Below are positions 23,601 through 33,182 of a DNA stretch of 64,000 bases, piece after piece. The DNA comes from Akanthomyces muscarius (Eukaryota; Ascomycota; Sordariomycetes; Hypocreales; Cordycipitaceae), in assembly GCF_028009165.1 (NCBI RefSeq), contig NC_079245.1, positions 1,736,001 through 1,800,000 of the forward strand. The letters are read 5' to 3'. The translations under genes were made by a program, and so were the position numbers. The number at the start of each line of letters is the position of its first letter. Position 1 is the first letter of the stretch. The notes beneath the pieces were generated by a model that saw nothing but the letters and a program-made list of their open reading frames with translations, was not told the DNA's origin and did not search any database.

Positions 23601-26600
23601 AGAGAGAGGGACGACTGTAGAAGCGAAACCAAGCAGACAGTCGTTGTTGCTTGAGCTTTGTTGGTAGCCCATGATGATTGGGAGCGCCGGCATACAGAAT
23701 TGAGCTCAGAGATGGAAATATTCGCGTCATCCATGTTTCCAATACCGGCGAAGTACTCGGCCTGGGCCATGTTGTAAGCCACAGATACGCTCGGCGCCAC
23801 TTCATCTCGCTGTTGAAGAAGCCCCTTGGCCTCGTCGAGAGCATCCAGTGCTTTGGTGTAGAGACCGGTGCTGATGTACTGAGAGGCAAGTTGACTCTGG
23901 CGGACAATGAGCGCACTATTTGTCGTCTGCCCGTGGCCCGCAAAGAGCTTGGAGAGAGACACCAACAGCTGCGAAATCTTGAGCTGCAGAACATTCTCGC
24001 CTCGTAAGCCAGCAAGATGGCCAAGAGACTGGAGATAATCTTGAAGCGCTTCAGGATCGTCAACCACCTTGTAGATGCTGCTCTCGGTCTGGCAGGATCC
24101 AACCATATTGGTCCAAGTGTCGATGGCCTGCGGGACGGTGGACTTGGAAAGTTCGTCTGCATCCAGTACTGCCTGCACACTATGGTGCCAGTTCAATAGA
24201 TGCGGCATGAAACCGGCCAGACCGTCGTCTTCAGCCTTGTCTTGAGCCTGGGCTTGACGAAGGCTGACTTGTAAATGTGGGTGGACGGCCGCTACTTCAT
24301 CTTCGTTGCCTAAGTTTTGGTACATAACGTGAAGTAGTACACGTAATCGTCGGATCGGATACTTTTCGGGGGTGTAAATGCGCAGGAGCGCAGTCAGATT
24401 CGGGTCGTGAAATTGCAGAGCACTGCGCGAGCTGGTGGTGAGATGCATTAGGTGCTCCAAAACGGCGGCGCGCTCGGTTTCGGGTAGAAAGATGGTCCAA
24501 TCCGTCCAAGATTTGTCGAGTTTGGCAACTGATCGGAGAGTTCTCGACAGCATGCTCGATTTGCCGTTCATGTTCCATGCGATCGTGGGGGCCTGGGTAG
24601 CCAGGGCAGCAGAAACATCCTTCAGGATACCGTCTTCGGCCATGCTCGTACATATCGATCTCAGAGTTTGCACTGCGTCGTCGGTTCGTCCAGATCCCTT
24701 GCACATATCTGCGAACAGCTCAAGTTTTGTCGATAGCTGCGCGCGTTCCCTTTCTGCAGCTGAGAGGTCCTTTACTGTGTCGATGGAACGGCTTAGAGTC
24801 TGCAAAATCTGTTTGTTCTCCTCTCGCTTTCTCTGGGAATGCTTTCGAAGCTGTGAAAACTTGGCAAAATACAGGCTAGAGATTTTCACGAGGTAATTGT
24901 TGAGCTGTTCAGTCTTGGCGTGAGATTGCGACGGGTCGCTGAGCGTTTCGAGGAGAGCAGAGCAATGCTGCAGTACCTCGTCAAGCTGCTGCCAGTCAGC
25001 GGGGGTGTTTTGAATCTCGCACTTGATAACCATGAGAGTCCCATCGAGTGTTTGGCTAATGGTCTTCATGACTATTTGGCGACGTTGGTCAAACTGTAGA
25101 ATGTGCTTCGGAGGTGCATCCTTGTTAGGGGCATTTCCTAGCCATCGGCGGATGAATCGGGGATAGCGAAGAACGAATGCTTTTAATATGCTGTCGATAG
25201 CATCTGGCGTGCGAGTTGCGGGCTGTGACGAGTCCATAGACTCCATGAGACGGCCAACAATGGAGCGCCGGGCTAGTGACAAGCTGTCAAGAAGCTCATT
25301 AAGTTCCGAAGCAGTACCACTCAAGCTTCCGTCTAGACTATCGAGGACAGATTGTGCAAGCTGTTCAGTGTCTTCAACAGCTTTCGCCCTTTTTAGGACC
25401 GCAGCAAGGAGCCATGCGCAGATCGAAGCATAGCGTACCATTGCGTCTTCAGGTGATTCTATGGTCGATTGCAAGTTCTGAAACCATTGAGCGGCTTCAT
25501 CGTATTTCTTCGCAGTGTATGCAGAAGTTCCGAGAATTTGGTAAATGGTAGCGATGGGTGCGGCTGTTGATTCGGTAGGGGCATACCCACCAGCCTTGGC
25601 AAGCTGCAACAGTCCTTCCACTGAAGCCGCCATGGTCTTGTAGAGTAGAGCGTCATTCGAGGTAAATCGTCGGGCGAACGCGCGGAGGCACCGTGAGAGA
25701 GGTGATAGCAGCTCTTCGTCGAGCTTTCCAGAGTGGCCCCCTATTCTCCACCATCTGAGCTGGCAGGCAAAGGCCAATGTCTGCAATTCAAAGGCAGCGA
25801 GGGGTGAAGGGCTGAGGCGCGGCTCCATGGCGACGGCATCCTCCTGGCTAGAAACACTGGGCGCCAAAGATAAAACAAGCTGTGACAGCGATGCTAGCTG
25901 ACGAGCAGCCTTGGAGGCTTCTTTGCTTCCGATCTTGGTAAGAGCGGAGAGAAGCTTCACAGGAGAGGCTACTTGGATGTCACGGAGATGAGGAAGTACA
26001 GCTTCAATGTGCTCTGGCTTCTTTGATGAAGCAATAAGCTTCAGTACTTGAGTCTGACAAGTCGTCACGGCGACCAGAAACTGAGAGGGCACCGGCATGT
26101 GGAAGCTGAGAAGGTCGGAAACGGTTGTCGGGGATTCTTCCGCCGCCGTCTTTGCCGTCTTTGCGGTGCTGGCAGCGGCCTTGGCGCCGACGTCGAGTCG
26201 TCGATGCAGCACACGCAGCTCCTTGAGCGCCTGCTCATTCATGCCCAGACCGATGAGCTTGCCCACGAGCGCAGACATGCCGTTTTCTATTTGCAAGTCT
26301 GTTTGGTCATGCGCCAGCGGGCCCTTGAGGTTGCGCAGGCAGGCAAAGGCCACGCGAGCGCATTCTGCTGTCGCCAGGCATCCCGTGGACGGGCCGAGCG
26401 GCTGCCTTGATGCTTTGGCGGCTATATTAGGTGATGTGGCAACTCGATTGAGGGATCGTGGCTGAATTGGCGATAGCGGTGCCGAGAGCGACCGCCGAAG
26501 CGTGCGCTTGCCGGTGGCCGGTCGCAGGTCACTCTCAGTCGCGGGCTTTGCAGGCGTCGCGAGGGTTTGCGGCTTGGCGGCGTCGGTCAGAGACTTTATG

Positions 26601-26863
26601 GTGGCATTGATGACATGTGTCGCCAATGCCGTCTTTTCTTTTGCGCTCAATTGCTCGGTCGGCGTCGTGGCGCTGGCCTTGGCACGCCCGGCCGTTTTTG
26701 TTGTCGTGCGCGAGATGGTCCTCGTTTTAGACGCGACGGTCGAGGAAGAGTCGGCATCGGGAAGGAGAAGCTCTTTGATCGTGACCACAGTGGCCGGCGT
26801 ACATGTGACTGTGCTCGAAACGGCGATTCTGACCGCGTCAGCTTTCTCTTGCAATGAAGTCAT
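20651..26863 (-). CDS. Separase (peptidase C50, Esp1/Cut1/BimB)
   Basis: A single uninterrupted ORF of 2070 aa begins with ATG at 26863. Separase is the caspase-like cysteine protease that cleaves the cohesin kleisin (Scc1/Rad21) at anaphase onset; it is held inactive by securin until APC/C acts. The C-terminal catalytic domain is clear. The catalytic His1928 sits in LYFGHGSGAQYI and the catalytic Cys1955 in FLMGCSSAALTEAG, 27 residues apart, the family spacing. Flanking conserved segments include ILVLDKALHAFPWESLP and VVGTLWDVTDRDIDRF. The first 1500 residues are helical repeat sequence with TPR-like stretches, as in other separases, and there are basic Ser/Thr/Lys linkers near residues 1270-1320. 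The length is within the fungal range. It shares a 447-bp upstream region with the divergent DUF5321 gene. Confidence 0.97.
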   Translation of the reverse strand: MTSLQEKADAVRIAVSSTVTCTPATVVTIKELLLPDADSSSTVASKTRTISRTTTKTAGRAKASATTPTEQLSAKEKTALATHVINATIKSLTDAAKPQTLATPAKPATESDLRPATGKRTLRRSLSAPLSPIQPRSLNRVATSPNIAAKASRQPLGPSTGCLATAECARVAFACLRNLKGPLAHDQTDLQIENGMSALVGKLIGLGMNEQALKELRVLHRRLDVGAKAAASTAKTAKTAAEESPTTVSDLLSFHMPVPSQFLVAVTTCQTQVLKLIASSKKPEHIEAVLPHLRDIQVASPVKLLSALTKIGSKEASKAARQLASLSQLVLSLAPSVSSQEDAVAMEPRLSPSPLAAFELQTLAFACQLRWWRIGGHSGKLDEELLSPLSRCLRAFARRFTSNDALLYKTMAASVEGLLQLAKAGGYAPTESTAAPIATIYQILGTSAYTAKKYDEAAQWFQNLQSTIESPEDAMVRYASICAWLLAAVLKRAKAVEDTEQLAQSVLDSLDGSLSGTASELNELLDSLSLARRSIVGRLMESMDSSQPATRTPDAIDSILKAFVLRYPRFIRRWLGNAPNKDAPPKHILQFDQRRQIVMKTISQTLDGTLMVIKCEIQNTPADWQQLDEVLQHCSALLETLSDPSQSHAKTEQLNNYLVKISSLYFAKFSQLRKHSQRKREENKQILQTLSRSIDTVKDLSAAERERAQLSTKLELFADMCKGSGRTDDAVQTLRSICTSMAEDGILKDVSAALATQAPTIAWNMNGKSSMLSRTLRSVAKLDKSWTDWTIFLPETERAAVLEHLMHLTTSSRSALQFHDPNLTALLRIYTPEKYPIRRLRVLLHVMYQNLGNEDEVAAVHPHLQVSLRQAQAQDKAEDDGLAGFMPHLLNWHHSVQAVLDADELSKSTVPQAIDTWTNMVGSCQTESSIYKVVDDPEALQDYLQSLGHLAGLRGENVLQLKISQLLVSLSKLFAGHGQTTNSALIVRQSQLASQYISTGLYTKALDALDEAKGLLQQRDEVAPSVSVAYNMAQAEYFAGIGNMDDANISISELNSVCRRSQSSWATNKAQATTTVCLVSLLQSSLSLQSGNVEEALNHIKQSVRMLSHDWTKLESAVAGNDSTLSDTSMDSVSVKDARTRLIGPRVWTLASPLIRSLLHISSVYAHIGMFQETIYYADTASKIAANSQSTLYNAEVAAWTGSVYLRAGDQEKAASRFSALADMMPEDMSASKIRFAQMLGEYYSHIGDNEKAVEYLQTAEVGTRGLNDNTSHQEEEPSVAGVAVSIPLRTKSTRATKTKTPAKPRATKRTAATSRAVTPVPKPSQQPTDVFQASLLASVLLSRATSLIRQQDWTAALTLLKQAKELPKQDITAYREQVATATSLIGHSMEQIISDPVFSVIQDSTISFPSIAGLVEKVIADGCSPFKSPAKRGRPVAAGRGKAIKDEDAPAFAEALKEAQELLAEAHSSAMTKSDSSMVRRISAMLQNTIILLSATSGAKHRSIAHSGLATVAVDLAHNVTWRREQKTLAASTAVAEDVESRKTASLRRASLAPTSDMANFQKSYIEMVPKNWSVISVSLSDNHHDLCLTKFQAGHSPFILRLPLERANSRDADSEVYNFAHGKDELLDIIKLANETSHSARNFTLKGERNAWWAEREALDTRLKECLMQIETTWLGGFKGIFSQHRRRSDLLARFQKNVQKMLDTHLPSRNQRRGKKTAKTGVTLDPRILDLFIGLGDPTDDPDCDFDEALNDLLYFIVDILQFHGERNAYDEIDFDAMVVEMYDALKGYYSALEGAGAREDGAHTILVLDKALHAFPWESLPCMEGLAVSRVPSLACLRQLITESNMPPKENAASPDSLPGHYVSSGAGTYMLNPSSDLTNTQTFFQKPFTTGLDGWTSIVNRAPHEDEFEAALSKSDVFLYFGHGSGAQYIRGKTIRKLDKCKPASFLMGCSSAALTEAGEFECYGPVWNYMMAGCPAVVGTLWDVTDRDIDRFAGRTFEEWGLFEKGTFEDKKSQAADEGYESAAAGSGGKQSLVEAVAQARDACRFRYLNAAAVVVYGIPVYVR

Positions 26864-27310
26864 GGTGGTGGTCGTGTCGATGTGTTATGAGAATGCGGCA
26901 GTATGCATGTCGTCCTTTTGGCGGCTTTGCAAGAAACTAGCAAAAGTCAAGAAAATGAAATGCGGCAACGCAAAATGCAAAACAAGGCTCGCAATAGTGA
27001 TTGTAGATCGATGCACCCCCAAAAACGCGGAATTGAATTCGTGAAGGGCTAACAATTAAAGATGTAGTCAGCCGTGCCCTCCAATGTCTACTGGTTAAGC
27101 TAGCGTTTATCGTCGCTTGTGTGGGGCTAAACATCGGACGTTGTCTGGGGCAACCGGCTGGCGCCGCAGGAAAAGACTCCAATGTGGAAATGTTCCAGTA
27201 GGTAGGGGCTGACGACGTCAGACTTTGCGACTGAGACCGACCAACGAGAAAGATCTATAAAAGAAACCCAGACCGGAAGCTTTTGCTAGCGAATCTGAAA
27301 CATATACGGA
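26864..27310. promoter_or_regulatory. Bidirectional promoter region, separase / DUF5321 gene
   Basis: 447 bp between two divergent ATGs (26863 minus and 27311 plus). It must contain both promoters. I cannot assign individual elements by eye. Confidence 0.6.
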
Positions 27311-27970
27311 ATGATTGGGCAACGGATAGCTGCGCGCGCGGCGGCGGCGACAACACAACGGACCACGCCGCCCATCTGCAGAGTCCTCGCCGCTGAGCGC
27401 ACAACCTGCCCACGCAGGTACAGCACCGCTTACCCGACCGTCACGGACAGCGGCTTCTGGAAGTCGCTGATCCCGAAGCCGCTGCGGCGGGAAAACCGGG
27501 CGCGGAAGAAGGGCAAGTCGCGGGAGTGGAACCCGGCGACGTACTTCATCGTCATGTTCCTGTTTGTCGGGTCCATGTCGATCCAGATGATTGCGCTGCG
27601 CAACCAGACGAGCCGGTACATGCGGCAGGCGAGCGTGCGGCTGCAGCTTCTGCGCGAGGTGGTGGAGCGCATCCAGAACGGCGAGGATGTCGACGTGGAA
27701 AAGATGCTGGGAACGGGCGAGCCGCAAAAGGAAGCGGACTGGGAAGAGGGTGAGTAGCCTTTTTGCGGTCTATGGCGCAGAGCGGAATGCTAATGATGTG
27801 AAACAGTCCTGCAAGCGATTGAGAAAGAAGAAGCGATGAAGAAATCAACATCAAAGGACGCTGCGAAACCCAAGAGCGAACCTGCGCCACCGACGACAGA
27901 AGCCGCCGCCACGCCACAGAGTTCAGAACAGACATCAACAAAGAGCACGGGTTTTGGTAGCTTCTTTTAG
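27311..27970 (+). CDS. DUF5321 family protein, probable mitochondrial membrane protein
   Basis: Two exons, 27311-27749 and 27807-27970, with a 57-nt intron (GTGAGT donor, GCTAAT branch site, AACAG acceptor) give 200 aa. The N-terminus (MIGQRIAARAAAATTQRTTPP..) is Arg/Ala/Ser/Thr-rich without acids and looks like a mitochondrial presequence. The core SGFWKSLIPKPLRRENRARKK..REWNPATYFIVMFLFVGSMSIQMIALRNQ has one hydrophobic helix (TYFIVMFLFVGSMSIQMIAL, about residues 79-98) and matches the fungal DUF5321 family as I remember it. A short coiled-coil-like helix and a Lys/Pro/Thr-rich tail ending GFGSFF follow. The function is unknown. Its stop lies 83 bp from the convergent sirtuin stop. Confidence 0.8.
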
Positions 27971-28053
27971 CATGGTGGGAATGACAGAAACGCCGCTTTT
28001 GATTTTTAAATGCAATGTCTATATATGTGTATTTTATATTGTACAACAACTTT

Positions 28054-29259
28054 TTATGAGAGCATATCCTTGAATACATTGGAGTTTTGTCTTGGCACAT
28101 CTTGTAGAGCCTCATGGTGATGCTCGGCGGCTTCTTTGCGCAGTTCCTCCAGGAGAACGGGCAGCAGCTCGTTTGTCATGACCTCGGTGCGCACGCCAAG
28201 CTCTCCGTGCTGGTTAGGGTCGAGGTCCGCAAAGAACTGGTCCTCGCCGCGGACGCCCCCGGCATTGATAATGGCAATGGGCATACCCCGCGCCTTGGCC
28301 TGCCGGGCCAGGCGCCACGCGGAGTACGTGGCGAGCGAGGTCCCCATGATGAGCAGCCTACCAGAGTCATTGATGGCATTCTCGGCAGCGTTCTTGACGG
28401 ACGTGGCAATGCTCTCGCCAAACATGACAACGTTGGGCTTGAGGATGCCGCCGGTGCTTGGCGCAGCCCACGCACCGTCCTTGTCTGTTTCAACAACCTG
28501 GCGGTGGGAATCGCTGCCCATCTGCGGCTTCTCCAGACACTTGGGACAGGGCGGGTATCGAAACGTCGTGTAGGGCGCATCTGGCAGGTCGACATCGCCG
28601 TCGGGGTTGGTCTTGATGCCACGGCGGTTGCGCTGCGCCGGATCCTCCGAGCTCAGAGCACCAGTCTTGAGCGCTTCCGCAAGGAACGCATTCCAACGTG
28701 GATTCAAGCGCGCAAGCTCCTTCTGGAACTCGTTGCGGTTGAGCTCCGACCTGCAGCTTGTGCAGACGACAGTGCGCAGGTAGCCGTGGAGCTCAATGGT
28801 TGGTATTTGCGGGTGCGCCTTGGGATGGAACGAGTCGACATTCTGCGTGACGACGGCGCTCAGCAGGCCCAGGCTCCCCATGTCCCGCACCGCATAGTGA
28901 GCCACATTGGGCGCGGCCTTGTCCGTGGCCGACCAGCCGAGGAAGCTGCGCGCCCAGTAGCGCTTGCGGGACTCGTGGCTGCCGAGGAACTCGTGGTAGA
29001 AGATGGGCCGGTAGCTCTTGTTGACGCGGTAGGTGCCGTTGACGCCGCGGTAGTCGGGCAGCCCAGAGGCGACCGAGAGGCCGGCGCCGGTGAGGACGAC
29101 GGTCCTTTGGTGCTGGGCGTTGAGGTGAGTGGGAAGAGGCGCGGCGAAAAAGCGTTTGAGGGCGGCGACGGCACCGGGGATAGATACGGCGGAGGGTGGA
29201 GCGACGGTCGGAGCTGCGAGGATGTCCGTGTACGGAATCCGCAGGAGTGGTTTCGGCAT
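28054..29259 (-). CDS. Sir2-family NAD-dependent protein deacylase (class II / SIRT4-like)
   Basis: A single-exon ORF with ATG at 29259 gives 401 aa. NAD-binding motifs are intact: GAGLSVASGLPDYRG (58-72) and TQNVD (138-142). The catalytic base His158 lies in IELHGYLRTV, and MFGE is near residue 277. The zinc-binding cysteines are C166-x2-C169 and C238-x2-C241. The YRG-x-x-GTYR form and overall layout suggest the class II (SIRT4-like) group, enzymes often mitochondrial that remove acyl groups or transfer ADP-ribose. The start (MPKPLLRIPYTDILAAP) is only weakly presequence-like, so location is uncertain. The module between the cysteine pairs is long (68 residues) and partly polar. It is tail-to-tail with the DUF5321 gene and head-to-head with the cation transporter. 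Confidence 0.93.
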   Translation of the reverse strand: MPKPLLRIPYTDILAAPTVAPPSAVSIPGAVAALKRFFAAPLPTHLNAQHQRTVVLTGAGLSVASGLPDYRGVNGTYRVNKSYRPIFYHEFLGSHESRKRYWARSFLGWSATDKAAPNVAHYAVRDMGSLGLLSAVVTQNVDSFHPKAHPQIPTIELHGYLRTVVCTSCRSELNRNEFQKELARLNPRWNAFLAEALKTGALSSEDPAQRNRRGIKTNPDGDVDLPDAPYTTFRYPPCPKCLEKPQMGSDSHRQVVETDKDGAWAAPSTGGILKPNVVMFGESIATSVKNAAENAINDSGRLLIMGTSLATYSAWRLARQAKARGMPIAIINAGGVRGEDQFFADLDPNQHGELGVRTEVMTNELLPVLLEELRKEAAEHHHEALQDVPRQNSNVFKDMLS

Positions 29260-30502
29260 GTGAGCAGGGATACTTGGAGGTTTGTGGTGGTTGAGTGAGG
29301 AAGCACGGTGGGTTGCTGAGAGGAGTGACGTAGTTGCCGTCAGTGACGTGGGGAGATGATTTGAGAGGGAAGCGATGGGCCAATTGAGCGCGTGAAGAGC
29401 TTTGTCAGTATGACATGATATAGTAGAGTATATTGTGTGAACAAATTGTCAATAACTGACAGTTTTGCTGGGAAGCTCGATGCACTGGTGGCGAGAAACA
29501 AGCTCCGATGAGATTTAGATGGACATGCTGATTAGATTTCCTAGGTAGCCAAGCCAAGACGGCCTGTCGAGGTTCTCCGCATGAGTGTCCAGGAGGCCCC
29601 ACAGCGCAGCGTGCAGTGGCGTGAACCACTGGCCAGCGCTGAGGAGAACAGTTGCATGCCGCTAAATGCGCTATATTTATTTTGCCAGGTACATTGTATT
29701 AGTGGCCATGGTAGAGACTGCATTAGACATTTATGTGATTGTTTATCAGCATAGATCAAAGGATGCATAAGCAATAGCAATGGAAAAAAACATTGGAGTG
29801 CTTGACATGCTGAAATACGCAATTGGCTCAGCCTCTGCCCACCAGAACAACAGATGAATGAGCAAAATACCTGGGTACCTGGTGTTCCGTTCCCGACTCC
29901 GAGACGCTGTATTCCCAGGTACCCGTCTCGCTGTGGAGGCCAAGAGGCGCTTCAACGCGCGGCGATGTTCGGTCTCCGTGTCTGGCGACTCAGGCCACAA
30001 CGTGATGGGCTCGTGCCGGCCGCCGGAATAAAGCGGTGGAATTGGCTTCCTTTCCGGTCCTCTCTCAGCTGTCGTGTCTTTTTTCTCTTTCTTCTTTCCC
30101 TTTTTGAGACGTACATTCGACATCTTTGAGCCTGCTTTTTACAGCTCGGCTCAAACCCTCTCTCTGGTTGACGCATAATTATTATACTTTGCCCTCTTCC
30201 GAATCTGCTCACCCCGGAACCAGCGGCCCCGGCGAGCCAGCCAGCCAGCCAGCACTGACTGACTCGACCCGGCATACCTTACTGCTCACAGCGCTGCTGC
30301 TGCTGCTGCTGCTGCTGCTCCCCCCGGAGCGTCGACCAATTCCCCGCTGTCCACCACGTCTTGGTCCGTCCATCAGTAGGTACCTATCGGTTGTTTATGC
30401 CGTCACCATACCTACAATCCATCCTTCCGACGCGCCTCTCGTTGACCCCTTCATGATACCGCAAGCACCATCACCACGCCATCACTCGCGTCCTGCACCG
30501 CC
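29260..30502. promoter_or_regulatory. Divergent promoter region, sirtuin / CDF transporter
   Basis: 1.24 kb between divergent ATGs. It contains a (CCAG)n stretch at about 30236-30252 and a (GCT)9 run at 30293-30319, both likely within the leader of the transporter gene. Pyrimidine-rich sequence around 30060-30110 is typical of fungal promoters. No other gene was seen. Confidence 0.5.
30293..30319. repeat. (GCT)9 trinucleotide repeat
   Basis: Nine perfect GCT units lie 183 bp before the annotated ATG of the cation transporter and follow a short (CCAG)n run. It is probably in the 5' untranslated region. Confidence 0.9.
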
Positions 30503-32265
30503 ATGTCGCGCCAGGCTCGTCGCTCTGGCCGCCTGGCGGTAACGTGGTGCCTGTCGGTGACGCCATCCGCTGCGGGCGTGGCGGCGTTTAGTGGTGCGGC
30601 CAGCGCTGGAGCCACTGTGGAAGTCCCTGCGGGGGGGCCATCGTCCGCTTCCACTCCCAGCGCCTCCATCTGCACCGCTGGCACTATTCCCAGCGCTGTG
30701 ATTGGCGCTCCCAGCACGGCCATCAGCGTCGGTGGAGGTCCAAGCTCATGCGCTCCCGCTCCAGCTCCAGCTCCAGCTCCAGTTCCTCGCGCGACGCTAC
30801 CAGCTCCAGACATACGCATACAATTACGAATACCACCACACCAGCCTGGCCTCATCTACGGCCGGCATACTGGTATATTGCTTCAGGCCCCAACCCTCTT
30901 CCCCGCGTCCCGTCGTCGCTCTCGTCTTCCTGCTTCCTCACCCTCCTCGAGCCGCTCATACCACGTATACTCGTCCGCCTCCCATCTCGAATCCGGCCTC
31001 TCCTCTGCCGTCCTCCATCTTGCCCCGACCCTCACGCGCCGTCGCCTGCGCAAGCTCGTCGTCGCCATGGGCCACAGCCACAGCCACGGTGGCCACTCCC
31101 ACCACAACCACGACAACTCGTACCTCGTCTCCGCCAAGAAGAATGACCCCGGCGTCCGCATCACCCGCATTGGCCTCCTCTCCAACCTGCTCATGGCCGT
31201 CGCCAAGTTTATCGGCGGCTGGACCTTCAACTCCAAGGCCATGGTCGCCGACGCCTGGCACAGCATCGCCGACATGGCCTCGGACATCCTTACCCTCGCC
31301 ACCGTCTCCTGGAGCATAAAACCCCCTTCGGATCGCTTCCCGCTGGGCTTTGGTAAGGTAGAGAGCCTGGGCTCGCTCGGCGTCTCTGGCATGCTCCTGA
31401 TTGGTGGCGTCTACATGGGATGGGACAGCGCCATCAGCCTGTTTGCCCACTTTGACCCCGAGAGAGCGCACCACATTCTTGAGCACGTCGGCGGCGGTCA
31501 TGGACACAGTCACTCTCACAGCGCTGCGGATCTAGGCATTCCTAGTGTGCATGCTGCTTGGCTGGCAGCCGGAACTATTCTGATCAAGGAGTGGCTCTAC
31601 CACGCAAGTAAGTACATAACATGACTCGCAAGGACATGATAAACAAACACGTCTAACACTTGGCAGCCATGAAGGTTGCCCGCGAACGCAAATCCTCCGT
31701 CCTGGCCTCCAATGCTGTCCATCACCGCGTCGACAGCCTCACGGGCATCGTCACCATGGCCGCCATTGTCGGCGCCAATGCCATTGAGAACGCCGCCTGG
31801 CTGGATCCCGTCGGCGGCCTGCTCATCTCCATCATGGTCATCCACGCCGGCTTCGACAACACCAAGTCGGCACTGTACGAGCTCGTCGACCAAACCATTG
31901 ACGCCGACGTCAAGGGCAGCATTCGCAAGCAGGCGCAGAGCGCTCTCGTCAACGTCAGCGACGGCCACGAGGCTGAGCTGCGCGATGTCAGCGGCGTCAA
32001 GTCGGGCCAAAACTACCTCGTCGACCTCGAGATGTCCGTCCCCGCCGCCTGGACCGTCGGCGACCTCGCCGAAGTCGAAAATGCCGTCCGCACCGAGGTC
32101 GGCGCCCGCGTCCGTGGCGTGCGCCGGGTGCGCATCCGCTTCGTCTCCAAGGATGCGCCGGTCAATGAGAAATTCGATGAGTTTGTGTATACCAACCTAG
32201 ATGCGGATCCAGAAGACCACAAGCATGAGAACGGTGCCAAGGAGGAGCATAACCACAAGCATTAG
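30503..32265 (+). CDS. Cation diffusion facilitator, MMT1-like (probable mitochondrial metal transporter)
   Basis: Two exons, 30503-31607 and 31667-32265, with a 59-nt intron (GTAAGT donor, GGCAG acceptor; phase restores HATMKVARE) give 567 aa. Two metal-binding signatures are visible: DAWHSIADMASD in the second membrane helix and HHRVDSLTG in the fifth (HxxxD), with a His-rich loop GGHGHSHSHS between them. About six membrane segments precede a cytosolic-type C-terminal domain, and the protein ends in a His-rich tail. Family members export Zn, Fe or Mn; the HxxxD site and layout suggest the MMT type, linked to mitochondrial iron. Residues 1-188 before a second in-frame Met (31067, MGHSHSHGGHSHH) are Ala/Pro/Ser/Arg-rich, with no acids in the first 35 residues, fitting a presequence, but the real start could also be 31067. 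Confidence 0.92.
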
Positions 32266-33182
32266 AATCATATACGCTATGTAATATAGATTAAAAGTTT
32301 TTGGCTACACTGGGAAAAGGGTCCGGCTGTCATCTTGTCTCACGGCATATTTTGCTGCAGTGTAAGCCGCAGTGTACCAGTGGCACGAGCGTCGCTCTGA
32401 CAGGCGAAATAGTCTACAGCTCCAAAGTATCTGTGTGGTCTTTGAAGAAGACTAGATTACAATCCTTTCATTTATGTCTTGTCCTTTTCCTTTAGTCTCG
32501 CTGCTGTTATTTGTCTTTCTGTTTTCAGATGCTTCTTGGCATGCCGATCCTCGCTACACGCACAGGATATTTCTGTTGGTTGCTGGTGGGGTAGGTATTG
32601 TCAACAGGCTGGGAATGCCAGCAGTACAGGTTAGCAAACTGAAGCAAGAGAATAGACAATCATTCAAATATACGTTACGATTATGAAATCCGGTCTATAA
32701 TCCCTCCTACACGTCGCGTGCAATTCTCGCTGAGCCACGACACTATAAGCGTCGCACCCTTATTGGCGCTGTTATAGCGACAGCCTTGGAGGGGCAGAGT
32801 GGTACGAGGTGGGGGACCACGATGTCTGGTGCGCGATCGGCGGTCCCAGGTCAACAATATATATCGCTTCGTCTCCTGTCAAGTAAGAGCTGAGCTTGGA
32901 ATTCATATCCAAAAAGTGTGCAGTTGCAAGTAATTTATCGACCGTTGTATGCACCAGGGACACTATCGAGGAAACTTTTGCCCGGGACCATCGGACGTCA
33001 TAAGCCTGAAGTCATAGCTCCAGTTTTCGAGCACCGGCTGCTACTTTTGACGGTCTCTGCCGTCGGGCATACAAAAAAAAGGACATGATTGATATTTCAC
33101 ACCAACTTCTGCCATCTTTATCCCAAACTGCGACGTACAATTTCCCTTAAACCGACTTGATCAGAGAGCAAAGAACCCCAAG
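32266..33182. other. Intergenic region between CDF transporter and xylulokinase
   Basis: 917 bp holding the 3' flank of the transporter and the promoter of the kinase gene. A 70-codon ORF at 32474-32686 with a hydrophobic start has no further support. Nothing else was recognised. Confidence 0.5.

Noticed and set aside
28114..29298. 394-codon ORF antisense to the sirtuin
   Set aside because: It is the mirror of a GC-third-position gene with complete sirtuin motifs; the antisense protein has no domain and biased Gly/Val/Arg composition.
32474..32686. 70-codon ORF with a signal-peptide-like start
   Set aside because: It lies in the 3' flank of the CDF gene, is short, and shows no cysteine pattern or coding bias; a hydrophobic start in T-rich DNA is expected by chance.
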